Below the pieces are notes generated by a model that saw only the letters and a list, made by a program, of their open reading frames with translations, searched no databases and was not told where the DNA came from. From Flavobacterium sp. LHD-80 (GTDB lineage Bacteria > Bacteroidota > Bacteroidia > Flavobacteriales > Flavobacteriaceae): a stretch of DNA of 63,987 nt. How positions within the stretch are numbered: position 1 is the stretch's first letter; the number at the start of each line of letters is the position of its first letter. This document shows positions 1 to 8,834 of this stretch, one piece after another. The stretch lies in contig NZ_JAVFVS010000015.1 in the NCBI RefSeq assembly GCF_030929605.1, forward strand, positions 1 through 63,987, read 5' to 3'. The position numbers and the translations under genes are program-made.

Positions 1-1860
1 AGTTTTCAAGTAACCAATACCGGTACTGTGACCCTGTCCAATGTGTCGATCACTGACCCATTGGTTACAGTAAGCGGCACCATTGCAAGCCTTGCCCCTG
101 CAGCGGTGGACACTGCAACTTTCAGCGCGACCTACATCATCACTCAAGCTGATGTTGATGCAGGAAATGTGACCAATCTGGCAACCGCCACTGGAACAGA
201 CCCTTCGGGTGGCACAGTAAGCGATACCTCCGATGACCCGACAACGGTGACTCCGGATGACTCCACTGTGGTTACATTCAACACAAACGGCACAATTGCC
301 CTGACCAAAACAGCCACCTTCAATGATGCCAACAGCAACGGTTTTGCCGATGCTGGAGAAACCATCACGTATAGTTTTCAAGTAACCAATACCGGTACTG
401 TGACCCTGTCCAATGTGTCGATTACCGATCCATTGGTTACAGTAAGCGGCACCATTGCAAGCCTTGCCCCTGCAGCGGTGGACACTGCAACTTTCAGCGC
501 TACCTACACCATCACTCAGGCTGATGTTGATGCAGGAAATGTGACCAACCAAGCTCAGGTAACAGGTACCGATCCATCTAATAACCCGGTAACCGATATT
601 TCGGATGATCCGACAACAGGCGTTGTTGATGATCCAACTCTAGTTAATTTACCTCCTTTTGGGGAGATTGCCCTGACCAAAACAGCCACGTTCAATGATG
701 GCAACAGCAACGGTTTTGCCGATGCTGGAGAAACCATCACGTATAGTTTTCAAGTAACCAATACCGGTACTGTGACCCTGACAGGAATTACCATTACCGA
801 TCCATTGGTTACAGTAAGCGGCACCATTGCAAGCCTTGCCCCTGCAGCGGTGGATACTGCAACTTTCAGCGCTACCTACACCATCACTCAAGCTGATGTT
901 GATGCAGGAAATGTGACCAATCTGGCAACCGCCACAGGAACAGACCCATCGGGCAACCCGGTAAGCGATACCTCCGATGATCCGACAACGGTGACTCCGG
1001 ATGACTCCACTGTGGTTACATTCAACACAAACGGCACGATTGCCCTGACCAAAACAGCCACCTTCAATGATGCCAACAGCAACGGTTTTGCCGATGCTGG
1101 GGAGACCATCACGTATAGTTTTGAAGTGACCAATACGGGTACTGTGACCCTGACAGGAATTACCATTACCGATCCATTGGTTACAGTAAGCGGCACCATT
1201 GCAAGCCTTGCCCCTGCAGCTGTGGATACTGCAACTTTCAGCGCTACCTACACCATCACTCAGGCTGATGTTGATGCAGGAAATGTGACCAATCTGGCAA
1301 CCGCCACAGGAACAGACCCATCGGGCAACCCGGTAAGCGATACCTCCGATGATCCGACAACGGTGACTCCGGATGACTCCACTGTGGTTACATTCAACAC
1401 AAACGGCACGATTGCCCTGACCAAAACAGCCACCTTCAATGATGTTAATACTAATGGAATAGCAGAGGCTGGGGAGACCATCACGTATAGTTTTCAAGTA
1501 ACCAATACCGGTACTGTGACCCTGTCCAATGTATCGATCACTGACCCATTGGTTACAGTAAGCGGCACCATTGCAAGCCTTGCCCCTGCAGCGGTGGACA
1601 CTGCAACTTTCAGCGCTACCTACACCATCACTCAGGCTGATGTTGATGCAGGAAATGTGACCAATCTGGCAACCGCCACAGGAACAGACCCATCAGGAGG
1701 CACAGTAACCGATACCTCCGATGACCCGACAACGGTGACTCCGGATGACTCCACTGTGGTTACATTACTACAACCGTCTGGAGCAATTTCTTTAACGAAA
1801 AAAGGTCAATTTAATGATTTAAATAACAATGGTAGAGCAGAAACTGGAGAAACTATTACC
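1..1860 (+). repeat. 372-bp near-identical tandem repeats inside the adhesin gene
   Basis: The same AGTTTTCAAGTAACC-type start recurs at 1, 373, 745, 1117 and 1489, an exact 372-bp period that keeps the reading frame. Copies differ mainly in two cassettes (SNVSITDP versus TGITITDP, and PSGGTV versus PSGNPV or PSNNPV). The shuffled distribution of these variants between copies suggests gene conversion or unequal crossing-over. Copy number is a likely source of length variation and of assembly error. Confidence 0.9.
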
Positions 1861-2466
1861 TACACATTTGAAATTAGTAATATAGGAACTGTTGATTTAT
1901 TTAATGTAGTTCTCGATGATCAACTTGAGGGTGTAATAATAACTGGAGAATCTATCCCTACACTTCCTGTTGGAGAAACAGATTCAACAACATTTAAAGG
2001 AACTTATGTCTTGACACAGGAAGATATTACTAGAGGACATATACTTAATCAAGCTACTGTTTTATCTAATACAGCAAAAGGACAAAAAGTTTCCGATAAA
2101 TCTGACGACCCCACTACACCTACAGAAAAAGATCCAACTGTAATACATGTAAAAGCTTGTGATCTTATTGTATACGACATTGTTAGCCCAGATGGTGATG
2201 GCTCAAATGAAGAATTAGTAATTGAAGGGTTAGACTGTTATACTAGCAACAAAATAGAAATCTATAACAGATGGGGAATAAAAGTATTTGAAATGGAAAA
2301 TTACGGAATAAACGGAAATGTATTCAATGGCTATTCTGATGGAAGAGCTACTTATCAAAGAGGTCAAAAACTTCCAACAAGCACATATTATTATATATTA
2401 TTAGTAATTGATTCAAATAATACTGTCCATGAACAAACTGGTCCTATATATATTATCACAGATTAA
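1..2466 (+). CDS. Repeat-rich surface adhesin with T9SS type B C-terminal domain (5' end outside window)
   Basis: The frame is open from the first base, so the start and any signal peptide lie upstream. The visible part has tandem units of 124 codons (372 bp) built around an LTKTATFND...GETITYSF core and a TDPLV...TIASLAP segment. This resembles the DUF7507/DUF11-like immunoglobulin-fold repeats of bacterial surface proteins. Five units are almost identical and the last (about 1780-2150) has diverged. The final 100 residues carry SPDGDGSNEEL and an IYNRWGIKVFE motif, the signature of the gliding-motility-associated (CHU_C) T9SS type B sorting domain, so the protein is predicted to be exported by T9SS and held at the surface. 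It is the first gene of an operon with a PorP/SprF gene 15 bp downstream and then an OmpA-family gene. The cargo role is inferred from the family, and any ligand is unknown. Confidence 0.9.
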   Translation, partial: SFQVTNTGTVTLSNVSITDPLVTVSGTIASLAPAAVDTATFSATYIITQADVDAGNVTNLATATGTDPSGGTVSDTSDDPTTVTPDDSTVVTFNTNGTIALTKTATFNDANSNGFADAGETITYSFQVTNTGTVTLSNVSITDPLVTVSGTIASLAPAAVDTATFSATYTITQADVDAGNVTNQAQVTGTDPSNNPVTDISDDPTTGVVDDPTLVNLPPFGEIALTKTATFNDGNSNGFADAGETITYSFQVTNTGTVTLTGITITDPLVTVSGTIASLAPAAVDTATFSATYTITQADVDAGNVTNLATATGTDPSGNPVSDTSDDPTTVTPDDSTVVTFNTNGTIALTKTATFNDANSNGFADAGETITYSFEVTNTGTVTLTGITITDPLVTVSGTIASLAPAAVDTATFSATYTITQADVDAGNVTNLATATGTDPSGNPVSDTSDDPTTVTPDDSTVVTFNTNGTIALTKTATFNDVNTNGIAEAGETITYSFQVTNTGTVTLSNVSITDPLVTVSGTIASLAPAAVDTATFSATYTITQADVDAGNVTNLATATGTDPSGGTVTDTSDDPTTVTPDDSTVVTLLQPSGAISLTKKGQFNDLNNNGRAETGETITYTFEISNIGTVDLFNVVLDDQLEGVIITGESIPTLPVGETDSTTFKGTYVLTQEDITRGHILNQATVLSNTAKGQKVSDKSDDPTTPTEKDPTVIHVKACDLIVYDIVSPDGDGSNEELVIEGLDCYTSNKIEIYNRWGIKVFEMENYGINGNVFNGYSDGRATYQRGQKLPTSTYYYILLVIDSNNTVHEQTGPIYIITD

Positions 2467-2481
2467 AAAACATTAGAAAGT

Positions 2482-3402
2482 ATGGAAAAAAGATTATTTA
2501 TTCTTGTTATATTAATCTCATTGAATACTAGTTTTGTAAGAGGTCAGCAAGACTCACAGTTTACAAACTATATGTACAATACAATGAGTTTTAATCCCGC
2601 CTATACTGGCACAAGAGATGCGCTTAGTGTATTGGCTTTATATAGAAATCAATGGATGGGGATAGATGGCGCACCGGAAACTATAAATTTCTCAGCGCAA
2701 GCACCTGTTGGCAAAAAAGTTGGATTAGGAATTAATGTGATCAGCGACAAAATATTTGTGGTTAATGAATCCGTTATTGACCTAATGTTTAGTTATAAAG
2801 TCGATGTTTCCTATAGAGCAAAATTGTCTCTGGGAATTAAAGGAGGATTAAATATTTTTAATGTTGATTTCACTCAGGCCAACACAGGTCCAAAAGATCC
2901 AAATGATTTAAATCTCAGTATAACCAATGAAATATCGCCACAAGTTGGCGTGGGGGCATATTATTATACAGATACATTTTATACAGGTTTAAGTGTTCCA
3001 AATATAATTGAAACCAATCATTTTAATGATTCCGAACGCAATATAAAAACTGAACGTCTTCATCTTTATTATATTATTGGAAAAGTGTTTGAGCTAAATT
3101 CGAATCTAAAATTCAAGCCCTCAGGACTCCTGAAAATTGTAAGCGGGTCACCAATACAGGTCGATGTTTCAACAAACTTCATGGTTTATGATAAACTGAC
3201 TCTTGGGCTAGCTTATAGATGGGATGCCGCTCTTAGCGCATTAGCGGCCTTTCAAGTGTCTGATAGATGGCTTATTGGTTATGCCTATGATTGGGAAACA
3301 ACAAAATTATCCAATTATAATAGTGGATCGCATGAATTTTTCTTAAGATTTGAGTTAATAAACAAATCCAAATCAAGATTGGTAACACCAAGATTCTTCT
3401 AA
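2482..3402 (+). CDS. PorP/SprF family type IX secretion system membrane protein
   Basis: The 306-residue protein has an N-terminal signal peptide ending near VRGQQD. It then shows the PorP/SprF hallmarks: QFTNYMYNTMSFNPAYTGTR near the N-terminus, YRNQWMGIDGAPET, and a beta-barrel-like remainder ending in FELINKSKSRLVTPRFF. Members of this family are outer-membrane beta-barrels that pair with individual large T9SS cargo proteins (SprF with SprB). The gene follows the adhesin by 15 bp and precedes the OmpA-like gene by 18 bp, so the three are probably co-transcribed. It is probably the dedicated outer-membrane partner of the upstream adhesin. A paralogue sits at 13,004-13,933. Confidence 0.92.
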   Translation: MEKRLFILVILISLNTSFVRGQQDSQFTNYMYNTMSFNPAYTGTRDALSVLALYRNQWMGIDGAPETINFSAQAPVGKKVGLGINVISDKIFVVNESVIDLMFSYKVDVSYRAKLSLGIKGGLNIFNVDFTQANTGPKDPNDLNLSITNEISPQVGVGAYYYTDTFYTGLSVPNIIETNHFNDSERNIKTERLHLYYIIGKVFELNSNLKFKPSGLLKIVSGSPIQVDVSTNFMVYDKLTLGLAYRWDAALSALAAFQVSDRWLIGYAYDWETTKLSNYNSGSHEFFLRFELINKSKSRLVTPRFF

Positions 3403-3420
3403 ATAAAAACTAATACCAAT

Positions 3421-5409
3421 ATGATGTTTTCTAAAAAAATAAATACAGTTTTTGTGTTTTTAATGTTCTTTACTATGAACAGCACAATAAATGCCCAGAA
3501 TAAGGGGCTTGAAAAAGCAAATTTAGCATATAATAAATTTGCATTTATTAAAGCAATTGCATTATATGAGCAAGAGATTAGTAAAGGAAATACTTCTTTT
3601 GAGGTTTATTCTAAGCTGGGAAACAGTTATTACTTTAATGGAAATTATCCTGAAGCGATAAAAGCATATTCTAATATGATAGACCATTTAAACAATGTCG
3701 ATTCTGAGTATTATTTTAGATATGCTCAAGCTTTAAATAGTACACAAAATTATAAAACAGCTGAAGAAGTCATAAAAAAATATTATAAAAGATCTGGTAA
3801 AAATGATATAAGTGATAACTGGAATGAGAATAAGTTGATGGAGTCTATCAAAAAACAGTCCAATCGTTATACGATTAATTCTGTAAGCATAAACACTCCA
3901 TTTTCTGATTTTGGTACTGCTCTTTATGGTAAAGATAAAGTAATTTATGCCTCTGCAAAAGATACTGGAGTAATCATAAAACGCAAGCATAGCTGGAACG
4001 AAAAGTCTTTTTTAAAATTATATTCTGCAGATGTGACGATGGATGATGGATTACAGAATCCAGTTGTTTTAAAAGATGATATAAATACAAAGTATCATCA
4101 AAGCACACCTGCAATCACGAAAGATGGTAAGACAATGTATTTTACTAGTAATAATTATGCTGATGGAAAATTAGGAACAGATAAAGAAGGAACTTCTTAT
4201 TTAAATATTTATGTGGCGCATAATGTTAATGGTGAATGGTCTAGTATTAAAAAACTTGCCTTTCCAGTGAATAGTGACAGTTTTTCATCAGCACATCCGG
4301 CATTAAGTGCAGACGAATCAAAACTTTATTTTGTTTCAGACAGGAACAATAAATTTGGGAATAGTGACATTTACGTACTTAGTCTTAATAAGGGAGGGTT
4401 TGTTGGAAATGATGTTAAAAAATTGGGGGATGAAATCAATACATTAGGACGAGAAACTTTTCCTTTTGTTGATGATACTGGTATTTTGTATTTTTCTTCA
4501 GATGGGCATCCTGGACTTGGGGGTCTTGACGTTTTTGCAGCGATTAAGGATCAGAAGGATAAATATCATGTTGTAAATGTGGGTGATGGTGTAAATTCTA
4601 CTGCTGATGATTTTGGGTATGTAATAAAAAGGAGTACTAAAAAAGGTTATTTCTCATCTAACAGCAGTGGAAATGATGATATATATGGATTTACAGAAAA
4701 CAAACCAATTGACTTTGGAATGAATATAAATCCTTTTGTCTTTGGGACAGTCCGCGATTTTGATACTAAAAAGGAGCTAGAAGGAGTGGTTGTCGAAGTA
4801 TTTAATTTGGCAGATGAAAAAGTAAACATGGTTTATACGGATGCTGATGGCAACTATAAAGTAGAAGTTGAACCTTTAAAAGAATATAAATTTGTCTTTA
4901 AAAAAGAAAAGTATGCCCAAAAAACAGAACAGATTGAGCCGTTAAAACTATTAGGAAGTAAAGAGCTTTCTGTTGATTTAATTAATGAATGGGAAGTAAT
5001 TGTTGATAATAAAAGAAAAGAAATAAAAGAAGGCATTGATCTTAAAGATGTTTTAAATTTAAATCCTATTTATTTTGATTATAACGGTTATAATATTCGA
5101 GAGTCTTCGAAACCTGAACTAGATAAGATTGTTGCATTAATGAGAGATAGACCTAAAGTTTCTTTACAAGTTAATTCACATACTGATAGTAGAGGCAGGG
5201 ATGATTTTAACATGAAGTTATCTAATAATAGAGCTAAAGCAACAGTAAATTATATTATAGCTCAAGGAATTAATACTAACAGAATCACAGGAAAAGGATA
5301 TGGGGAATCACGTTTGATTAATAAATGTTCAAATGGAGTATCATGTATGGAAGCTGAGCATCAGTTAAACAGACGTTCTGAGTTTATTGTAATTGTAAAT
5401 GAACAATAG
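3421..5409 (+). CDS. OmpA-family protein with TPR, PD40 and carboxypeptidase-regulatory-like domains
   Basis: The 662 residues begin with a signal peptide (about 1-26, ending NAQ) and TPR-like helices (about 28-140). PD40/WD40-like propeller motifs follow at about 215-410 (DGKTMYFTSNN, DESKLYFVSDR, GILYFSSDG). A carboxypeptidase-D regulatory-like fold lies at about 435-500 (FGTVRDFDTKKELEGV). The C-terminal OmpA domain (about 545-660) has NSHTDSRG and NNRAKATVNYI peptidoglycan-binding motifs. This architecture is typical of T9SS-associated envelope proteins related to PorE, thought to anchor the outer-membrane complex to peptidoglycan. It ends the adhesin-PorP-OmpA operon. A paralogue with the same domain order lies at 11,064-12,992 on the other strand. 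Confidence 0.92.
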   Translation: MMFSKKINTVFVFLMFFTMNSTINAQNKGLEKANLAYNKFAFIKAIALYEQEISKGNTSFEVYSKLGNSYYFNGNYPEAIKAYSNMIDHLNNVDSEYYFRYAQALNSTQNYKTAEEVIKKYYKRSGKNDISDNWNENKLMESIKKQSNRYTINSVSINTPFSDFGTALYGKDKVIYASAKDTGVIIKRKHSWNEKSFLKLYSADVTMDDGLQNPVVLKDDINTKYHQSTPAITKDGKTMYFTSNNYADGKLGTDKEGTSYLNIYVAHNVNGEWSSIKKLAFPVNSDSFSSAHPALSADESKLYFVSDRNNKFGNSDIYVLSLNKGGFVGNDVKKLGDEINTLGRETFPFVDDTGILYFSSDGHPGLGGLDVFAAIKDQKDKYHVVNVGDGVNSTADDFGYVIKRSTKKGYFSSNSSGNDDIYGFTENKPIDFGMNINPFVFGTVRDFDTKKELEGVVVEVFNLADEKVNMVYTDADGNYKVEVEPLKEYKFVFKKEKYAQKTEQIEPLKLLGSKELSVDLINEWEVIVDNKRKEIKEGIDLKDVLNLNPIYFDYNGYNIRESSKPELDKIVALMRDRPKVSLQVNSHTDSRGRDDFNMKLSNNRAKATVNYIIAQGINTNRITGKGYGESRLINKCSNGVSCMEAEHQLNRRSEFIVIVNEQ

Positions 5410-5439
5410 GAATAAAAAGAAAGTTTGAAGTCGGTATAA

Positions 5440-5577
5440 AAAAAGGGAATATTCATAAAAAAAATTACAGGAAAGGGATATGGAGAAGTGGACCCCATTA
5501 ATAATTGCATAAAAACAGAGTCTTGTACTGAAGAGGAATATCATGTTAATAGAAGGAGTGAATTTATTATTAAATAA
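5440..5577 (+). pseudogene. Remnant of a third OmpA C-terminus
   Basis: A frame free of stops from 5440 to the TAA at 5575-5577, with no start codon, encodes ITGKGYGEVDPINNC and then HVNRRSEFIIK. These match the last 40 residues of the upstream OmpA protein (ITGKGYGESRLINKC, HQLNRRSEFIVI). It lies only 30 bp past that gene's stop. It looks like the tail left by a tandem duplication and deletion, or by loss of a further module. Translation is not expected. Confidence 0.75.
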
Positions 5578-5804
5578 TTGTAATTTGATTATTTTTTGCT
5601 TACTTTTACAGAAAAGTAATACAAACCAATAACTTGCTTTTTAGAGGAAATTAATTTCTAACTATTTCAAGACTTCGAGTATTGTTATGTCGAATATCAA
5701 AGAATGATGTCAAATAAGCTTTTAACATTTTATTAAAATGTTTTACATCAAATTATATTAAGACTTATGGAAACATAAAATGGAAGATTATGTTTTTATG
5801 GACG

Positions 5805-5840
5805 CCGCCCATCGTATTTATATGTTGGGCGGTTTTTTTT
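5805..5840 (+). terminator. Rho-independent terminator
   Basis: A perfect 7-bp GC-rich stem (CCGCCCA at 5805-5811, TGGGCGG at 5826-5832) is followed by eight T residues. It is the only strong terminator after the adhesin-PorP-OmpA operon. It lies about 400 bp beyond the OmpA stop and past the OmpA scar, so it probably belonged to a longer ancestral operon. Confidence 0.8.
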
Positions 5841-6159
5841 ATCTCATAAAAAATTTATACAGAGAACAACCGATGAATATTATTTATATAATTCAAGTTG
5901 CTTGTTGAGACAGATGAGTTTAAATTGGTTATATCAGATGGAATGGAAGAAATATGTCCTTTGGTCATCATTTTGTATCTTTATTTGACTCAAGATATTC
6001 ATGATTGATTTAGAAACTCATATATAATGTGAATCAAGGCTTGAAATAAAACACTGTTATTCTTCTGATTAGACCTGACAGGTTTTAAAAACCTGCCAGG
6101 TATCCGTTGAAAACCAAAAAATTACAGATTCAATCCATGATTTGCATATATATATAATT
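5841..6159. other. Intergenic, AT-rich
   Basis: No convincing frame was seen. It contains one copy of the 110-bp palindromic repeat described at 6038. Confidence 0.6.
6038..6148 (+). repeat. 110-bp interspersed palindromic repeat, copy 1
   Basis: The core is an inverted repeat (ACCTGACAGGTTTT facing AAAACCTGCCAGGT, one mismatch) flanked by conserved arms such as ACTGTTATTCTTC on the left and GTTGAAAACCAAAAA and GATTCAATCC on the right. Copy 2 at 10,867-10,974 matches over its whole length in the same orientation. Both sit just beyond the 3' ends of the convergent T9SS operons, so they may act as terminators or REP-like elements. Confidence 0.75.
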
Positions 6160-7077
6160 TTAGAAAAATGAGTATTGATAATTTAGTGTTACTTCATCAT
6201 AACTTAATCCTTTATTCGTAAATGCTCCAACATGAAATTGTAATTTTATAGATTGATTTTTAGTTATAGGAGTTGAAAATATTCCTCCTACCCGCCAATT
6301 ATCTAATTGACTATCTTGGGAAATGTCATCAATAATAGATCTTCCACCAACAAACCAATTTGAATTAAAACCTATCCACATTTTATTTTTAAAATAGTAA
6401 CTGGCATGAGCCTGAAAACTAAAAGTTGGTTGTTGTGTTAATTCTTTTTTAACGAAATAATCATTATTTTGTGTATAAAACCAAACTCCCGTATAAAACT
6501 CAGCATAAAGATTTCTGAATCGTTTTGAAATTCCTATTTCCGGTTTAAATGCCCAACGATTTGCTCCGATATTCATTTTTTTATTACCATAATAATTGCC
6601 AGTCGGAATAGAAGTAACCAAACTTACTCCAAGTATTGTTTTTTGCTCAAAATTTTTAAAATCTTTAGTTTCGAGCGCAGGAGAACCTAATAAATTAAAT
6701 CCAAAACGTATTTTTGCATCTCCAAAACCATTTCTTGAACCTGTTTTTACTCCTCCATATGTGTCTTCAATAGAACCGTCAACAAAGACATATGGAATTG
6801 TAACTTGTATACGTGCGAGTTTATTCGCCAGTCCAAAAGTATGAACATAACCTAAACCTATATTATGGCTCCTTATAATAAAATTAGCTATTGGTAAAGA
6901 AGGGTCTGTAAGAACATTACCATCTATAAATCCGTAACCAATTGCTATTACATTTAAATTTTTAGGAACATTTCCGTAAGCACGGGGTTCTAAATTCTGA
7001 CTAGAAGCTGGAATAATAACTAATATAAAGACAATCAATAAAATAATTCTGTTCTTATTTAAAAGTGGTATTTGCAT
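6160..7077 (-). CDS. MetA-pathway-like outer-membrane protein
   Basis: I chose the internal ATG at 7077 because it begins a clean signal peptide (MQIPLLNKNRIILLIVFILV, ending IPASSQ). The frame stays open to 7200, but that extension would put 41 charged residues before the signal. The mature part has alternating aromatic and polar beta-strand character with glycine turns and ends in NYQYSFF, an outer-membrane barrel C-terminus. It resembles the PF13557 family (MetA pathway of phenol degradation, putative transporters): YVHTFGLANKLARIQVTIPY, GFGDAKIRFGFNLLG, IPTGNYYGNKK. The substrate is unknown. The gene stands alone on the - strand between the two T9SS modules. Confidence 0.75.
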   Translation of the reverse strand: MQIPLLNKNRIILLIVFILVIIPASSQNLEPRAYGNVPKNLNVIAIGYGFIDGNVLTDPSLPIANFIIRSHNIGLGYVHTFGLANKLARIQVTIPYVFVDGSIEDTYGGVKTGSRNGFGDAKIRFGFNLLGSPALETKDFKNFEQKTILGVSLVTSIPTGNYYGNKKMNIGANRWAFKPEIGISKRFRNLYAEFYTGVWFYTQNNDYFVKKELTQQPTFSFQAHASYYFKNKMWIGFNSNWFVGGRSIIDDISQDSQLDNWRVGGIFSTPITKNQSIKLQFHVGAFTNKGLSYDEVTLNYQYSFF

Positions 7078-7608
7078 AGGTAAACTATTTAGATATTCAT
7101 TTTTTTTCTGTAAATGTAATTTTTTTTCAAAAAAAATGCTCATCATACAAATCGTTTTATCTGAAGGCATCCCTAAAACTAATTTTAGGACCAATTTCAT
7201 CTGTAAGTTTAAACTTATTTTGATATTATGTTTTAACTTTTGATAATTTTAATCCTTAACTTTATTGAAAATTGTAATTTGCCAATTAAAATTAAATACT
7301 AGATAAGTTTTACTAAACGAAACGTTAAAATTAAAATCCAACTTACAAGACATTAATAAACTCTGTTAATATTATGATTTATTTGCTTTTTTTTTGTAGG
7401 TTTGTTTGGCTTAATATTAGTCTTTCTTACATAAAAGTAAATAGTGAAGTTATCCTAATTTTAGGAGCTACAGTAATTTCTATAGAATTAATACTGCTAT
7501 GTGTTAATCGAACAAAGCTAATTTTTTAGACATGATTCAAAATTAACTAGATGTTTTGTCTGGTAAAAAGTAAATTTTAATATTTTTCTAACATTAATTA
7601 ATTAAAAA
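7078..7608. other. Intergenic between divergent genes
   Basis: AT-rich spacer between the divergent MetA-like and DUF6515 genes. It must hold both promoters, but I could not pick out a -7/-33 pair with confidence. Confidence 0.5.
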
Positions 7609-8529
7609 ATGAAAAGCATAGTGAACTTGTTAAAAAAAGTAATTACATTAAACTTAATAGGATTATTTTTTCTGATTTCCCTTGAAAGTATCGCCCAACA
7701 TCGTCCGAGTGGCGGTAAAGGAAATAAATCAACTGTAGTAAAATCTAAATCTTCAACTATTGGTGATAGAAAAACAAAAGGAAATAAAGCATCTGTTATT
7801 AAAAAAACAGACGGTAATAGTAAAACGGGAGCAAAAAAAACAACTAATAACAAAAAAACAAATACAGTAAATAGAAGTAATGTTGATAAAAGAAATACAA
7901 ACATTAGTGGAAACACCGTTAATAGAAATACAAACAACGTAAATATCAATGTTAATAATAGTGTACATGTTCGTAACAACCGTAATACCATTGTAAGGCA
8001 TGGTTCAAGACCTTATATGCGTCCACCCTACAGATACGGCGGTTATAGATACAATTGTTACCATCCATATTATCCTCGTCCTTACAGACCATTTTATTGG
8101 GGACCAGTTTGGCATCCTTGGGGATTTTTTATTACAACATTAACAGTTACTGCCATCGTTGTTAGCGTAGAAAGTACCCAATATCATTATGATCAGGGAG
8201 TTTGGTACACATCTTCCAGTGGGGGTTATACCGCTGTTCCTGCTCCAGTTGGAGGGACTATAAATAACATTCCGAGTGGTGCTGAAACTGTAAATACCGG
8301 AACGGTTAATAATTATTATTATGGAGGTACGTATTATGAAAAAGATGGAAGTAATTACAAAGTAGTTGCTCCAACTGCTGGGACATTGGTAGATAATTTA
8401 CCTGAAGGAGGTGAAGAAGTTACTATAGGAAGCTCTAAATATGTAAAATTTGGAGAAACCTACTACCAGCCTGTTCAAGTTGACGGAAGAGACAAATATG
8501 AAGTAGTCTCAGTAGAAGAAGATAAATAA
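7609..8529 (+). CDS. DUF6515-like secreted protein
   Basis: The 306-residue protein starts with a signal peptide (about 1-28, ending SIAQ). A basic, Asn/Lys/Thr-rich low-complexity stretch follows (about 30-125), including an NVNINVNNSVHVRNN run. A Tyr/Pro/His-rich segment (about 135-170: YRYGGYRY, HPYYPRPYRPFYWGPVWHP) and one hydrophobic strand come next. The C-terminal half has repeated GxTYYE/GETYYQP-type beta motifs, as in the DUF6515 family of Bacteroidota. The function is unknown. The composition suggests an envelope-associated, possibly polyanion-binding protein. It is monocistronic, and the hairpin at 8695 closes the unit. Confidence 0.75.
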   Translation: MKSIVNLLKKVITLNLIGLFFLISLESIAQHRPSGGKGNKSTVVKSKSSTIGDRKTKGNKASVIKKTDGNSKTGAKKTTNNKKTNTVNRSNVDKRNTNISGNTVNRNTNNVNINVNNSVHVRNNRNTIVRHGSRPYMRPPYRYGGYRYNCYHPYYPRPYRPFYWGPVWHPWGFFITTLTVTAIVVSVESTQYHYDQGVWYTSSSGGYTAVPAPVGGTINNIPSGAETVNTGTVNNYYYGGTYYEKDGSNYKVVAPTAGTLVDNLPEGGEEVTIGSSKYVKFGETYYQPVQVDGRDKYEVVSVEEDK

Positions 8530-8694
8530 TACAAACCACAAGAGCTGAAGCTATTTTTTCAACAAAAATATTTTAAATTCGACAAAAAAACAACAACATT
8601 TTATTATTATTTTAAAATAACACGGCTAATAACAATGTGCATGCACAAAAAAATAGGCACATTCAGAAGTAAGCTAATTTTTAGTATAGCATAA

Positions 8695-8733
8695 AAAAAT
8701 GACTGATTTTGATTTAAAAAATCGGTCATTTTT
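8695..8733 (+). terminator. Terminator after the DUF6515 gene
   Basis: A near-perfect 15-bp stem (AAAAATGACTGATTT, 8695-8709, with AAATCGGTCATTTTT, 8719-8733) encloses a 9-nt loop. A-rich and T-rich flanks make it usable in both directions. Confidence 0.75.
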
Positions 8734-8834
8734 AATTTTCAAGTTTTTTCAAGGATATATTTATGTAAAAAAATAGTTTTTCGTTCCCAACAAGACATAT
8801 GTATCCCTTCGAATTATTTTTGTTTTGCAGGCTG

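Noticed and set aside
649..1497. Long - or alternate-frame ORFs (up to 282 codons) over the adhesin repeats
   Set aside because: They arise because the 372-bp tandem repeat keeps any stop-free shadow frame open. The product is Cys/Gly/Ile-rich and repeats the unit; the true frame is the adhesin.
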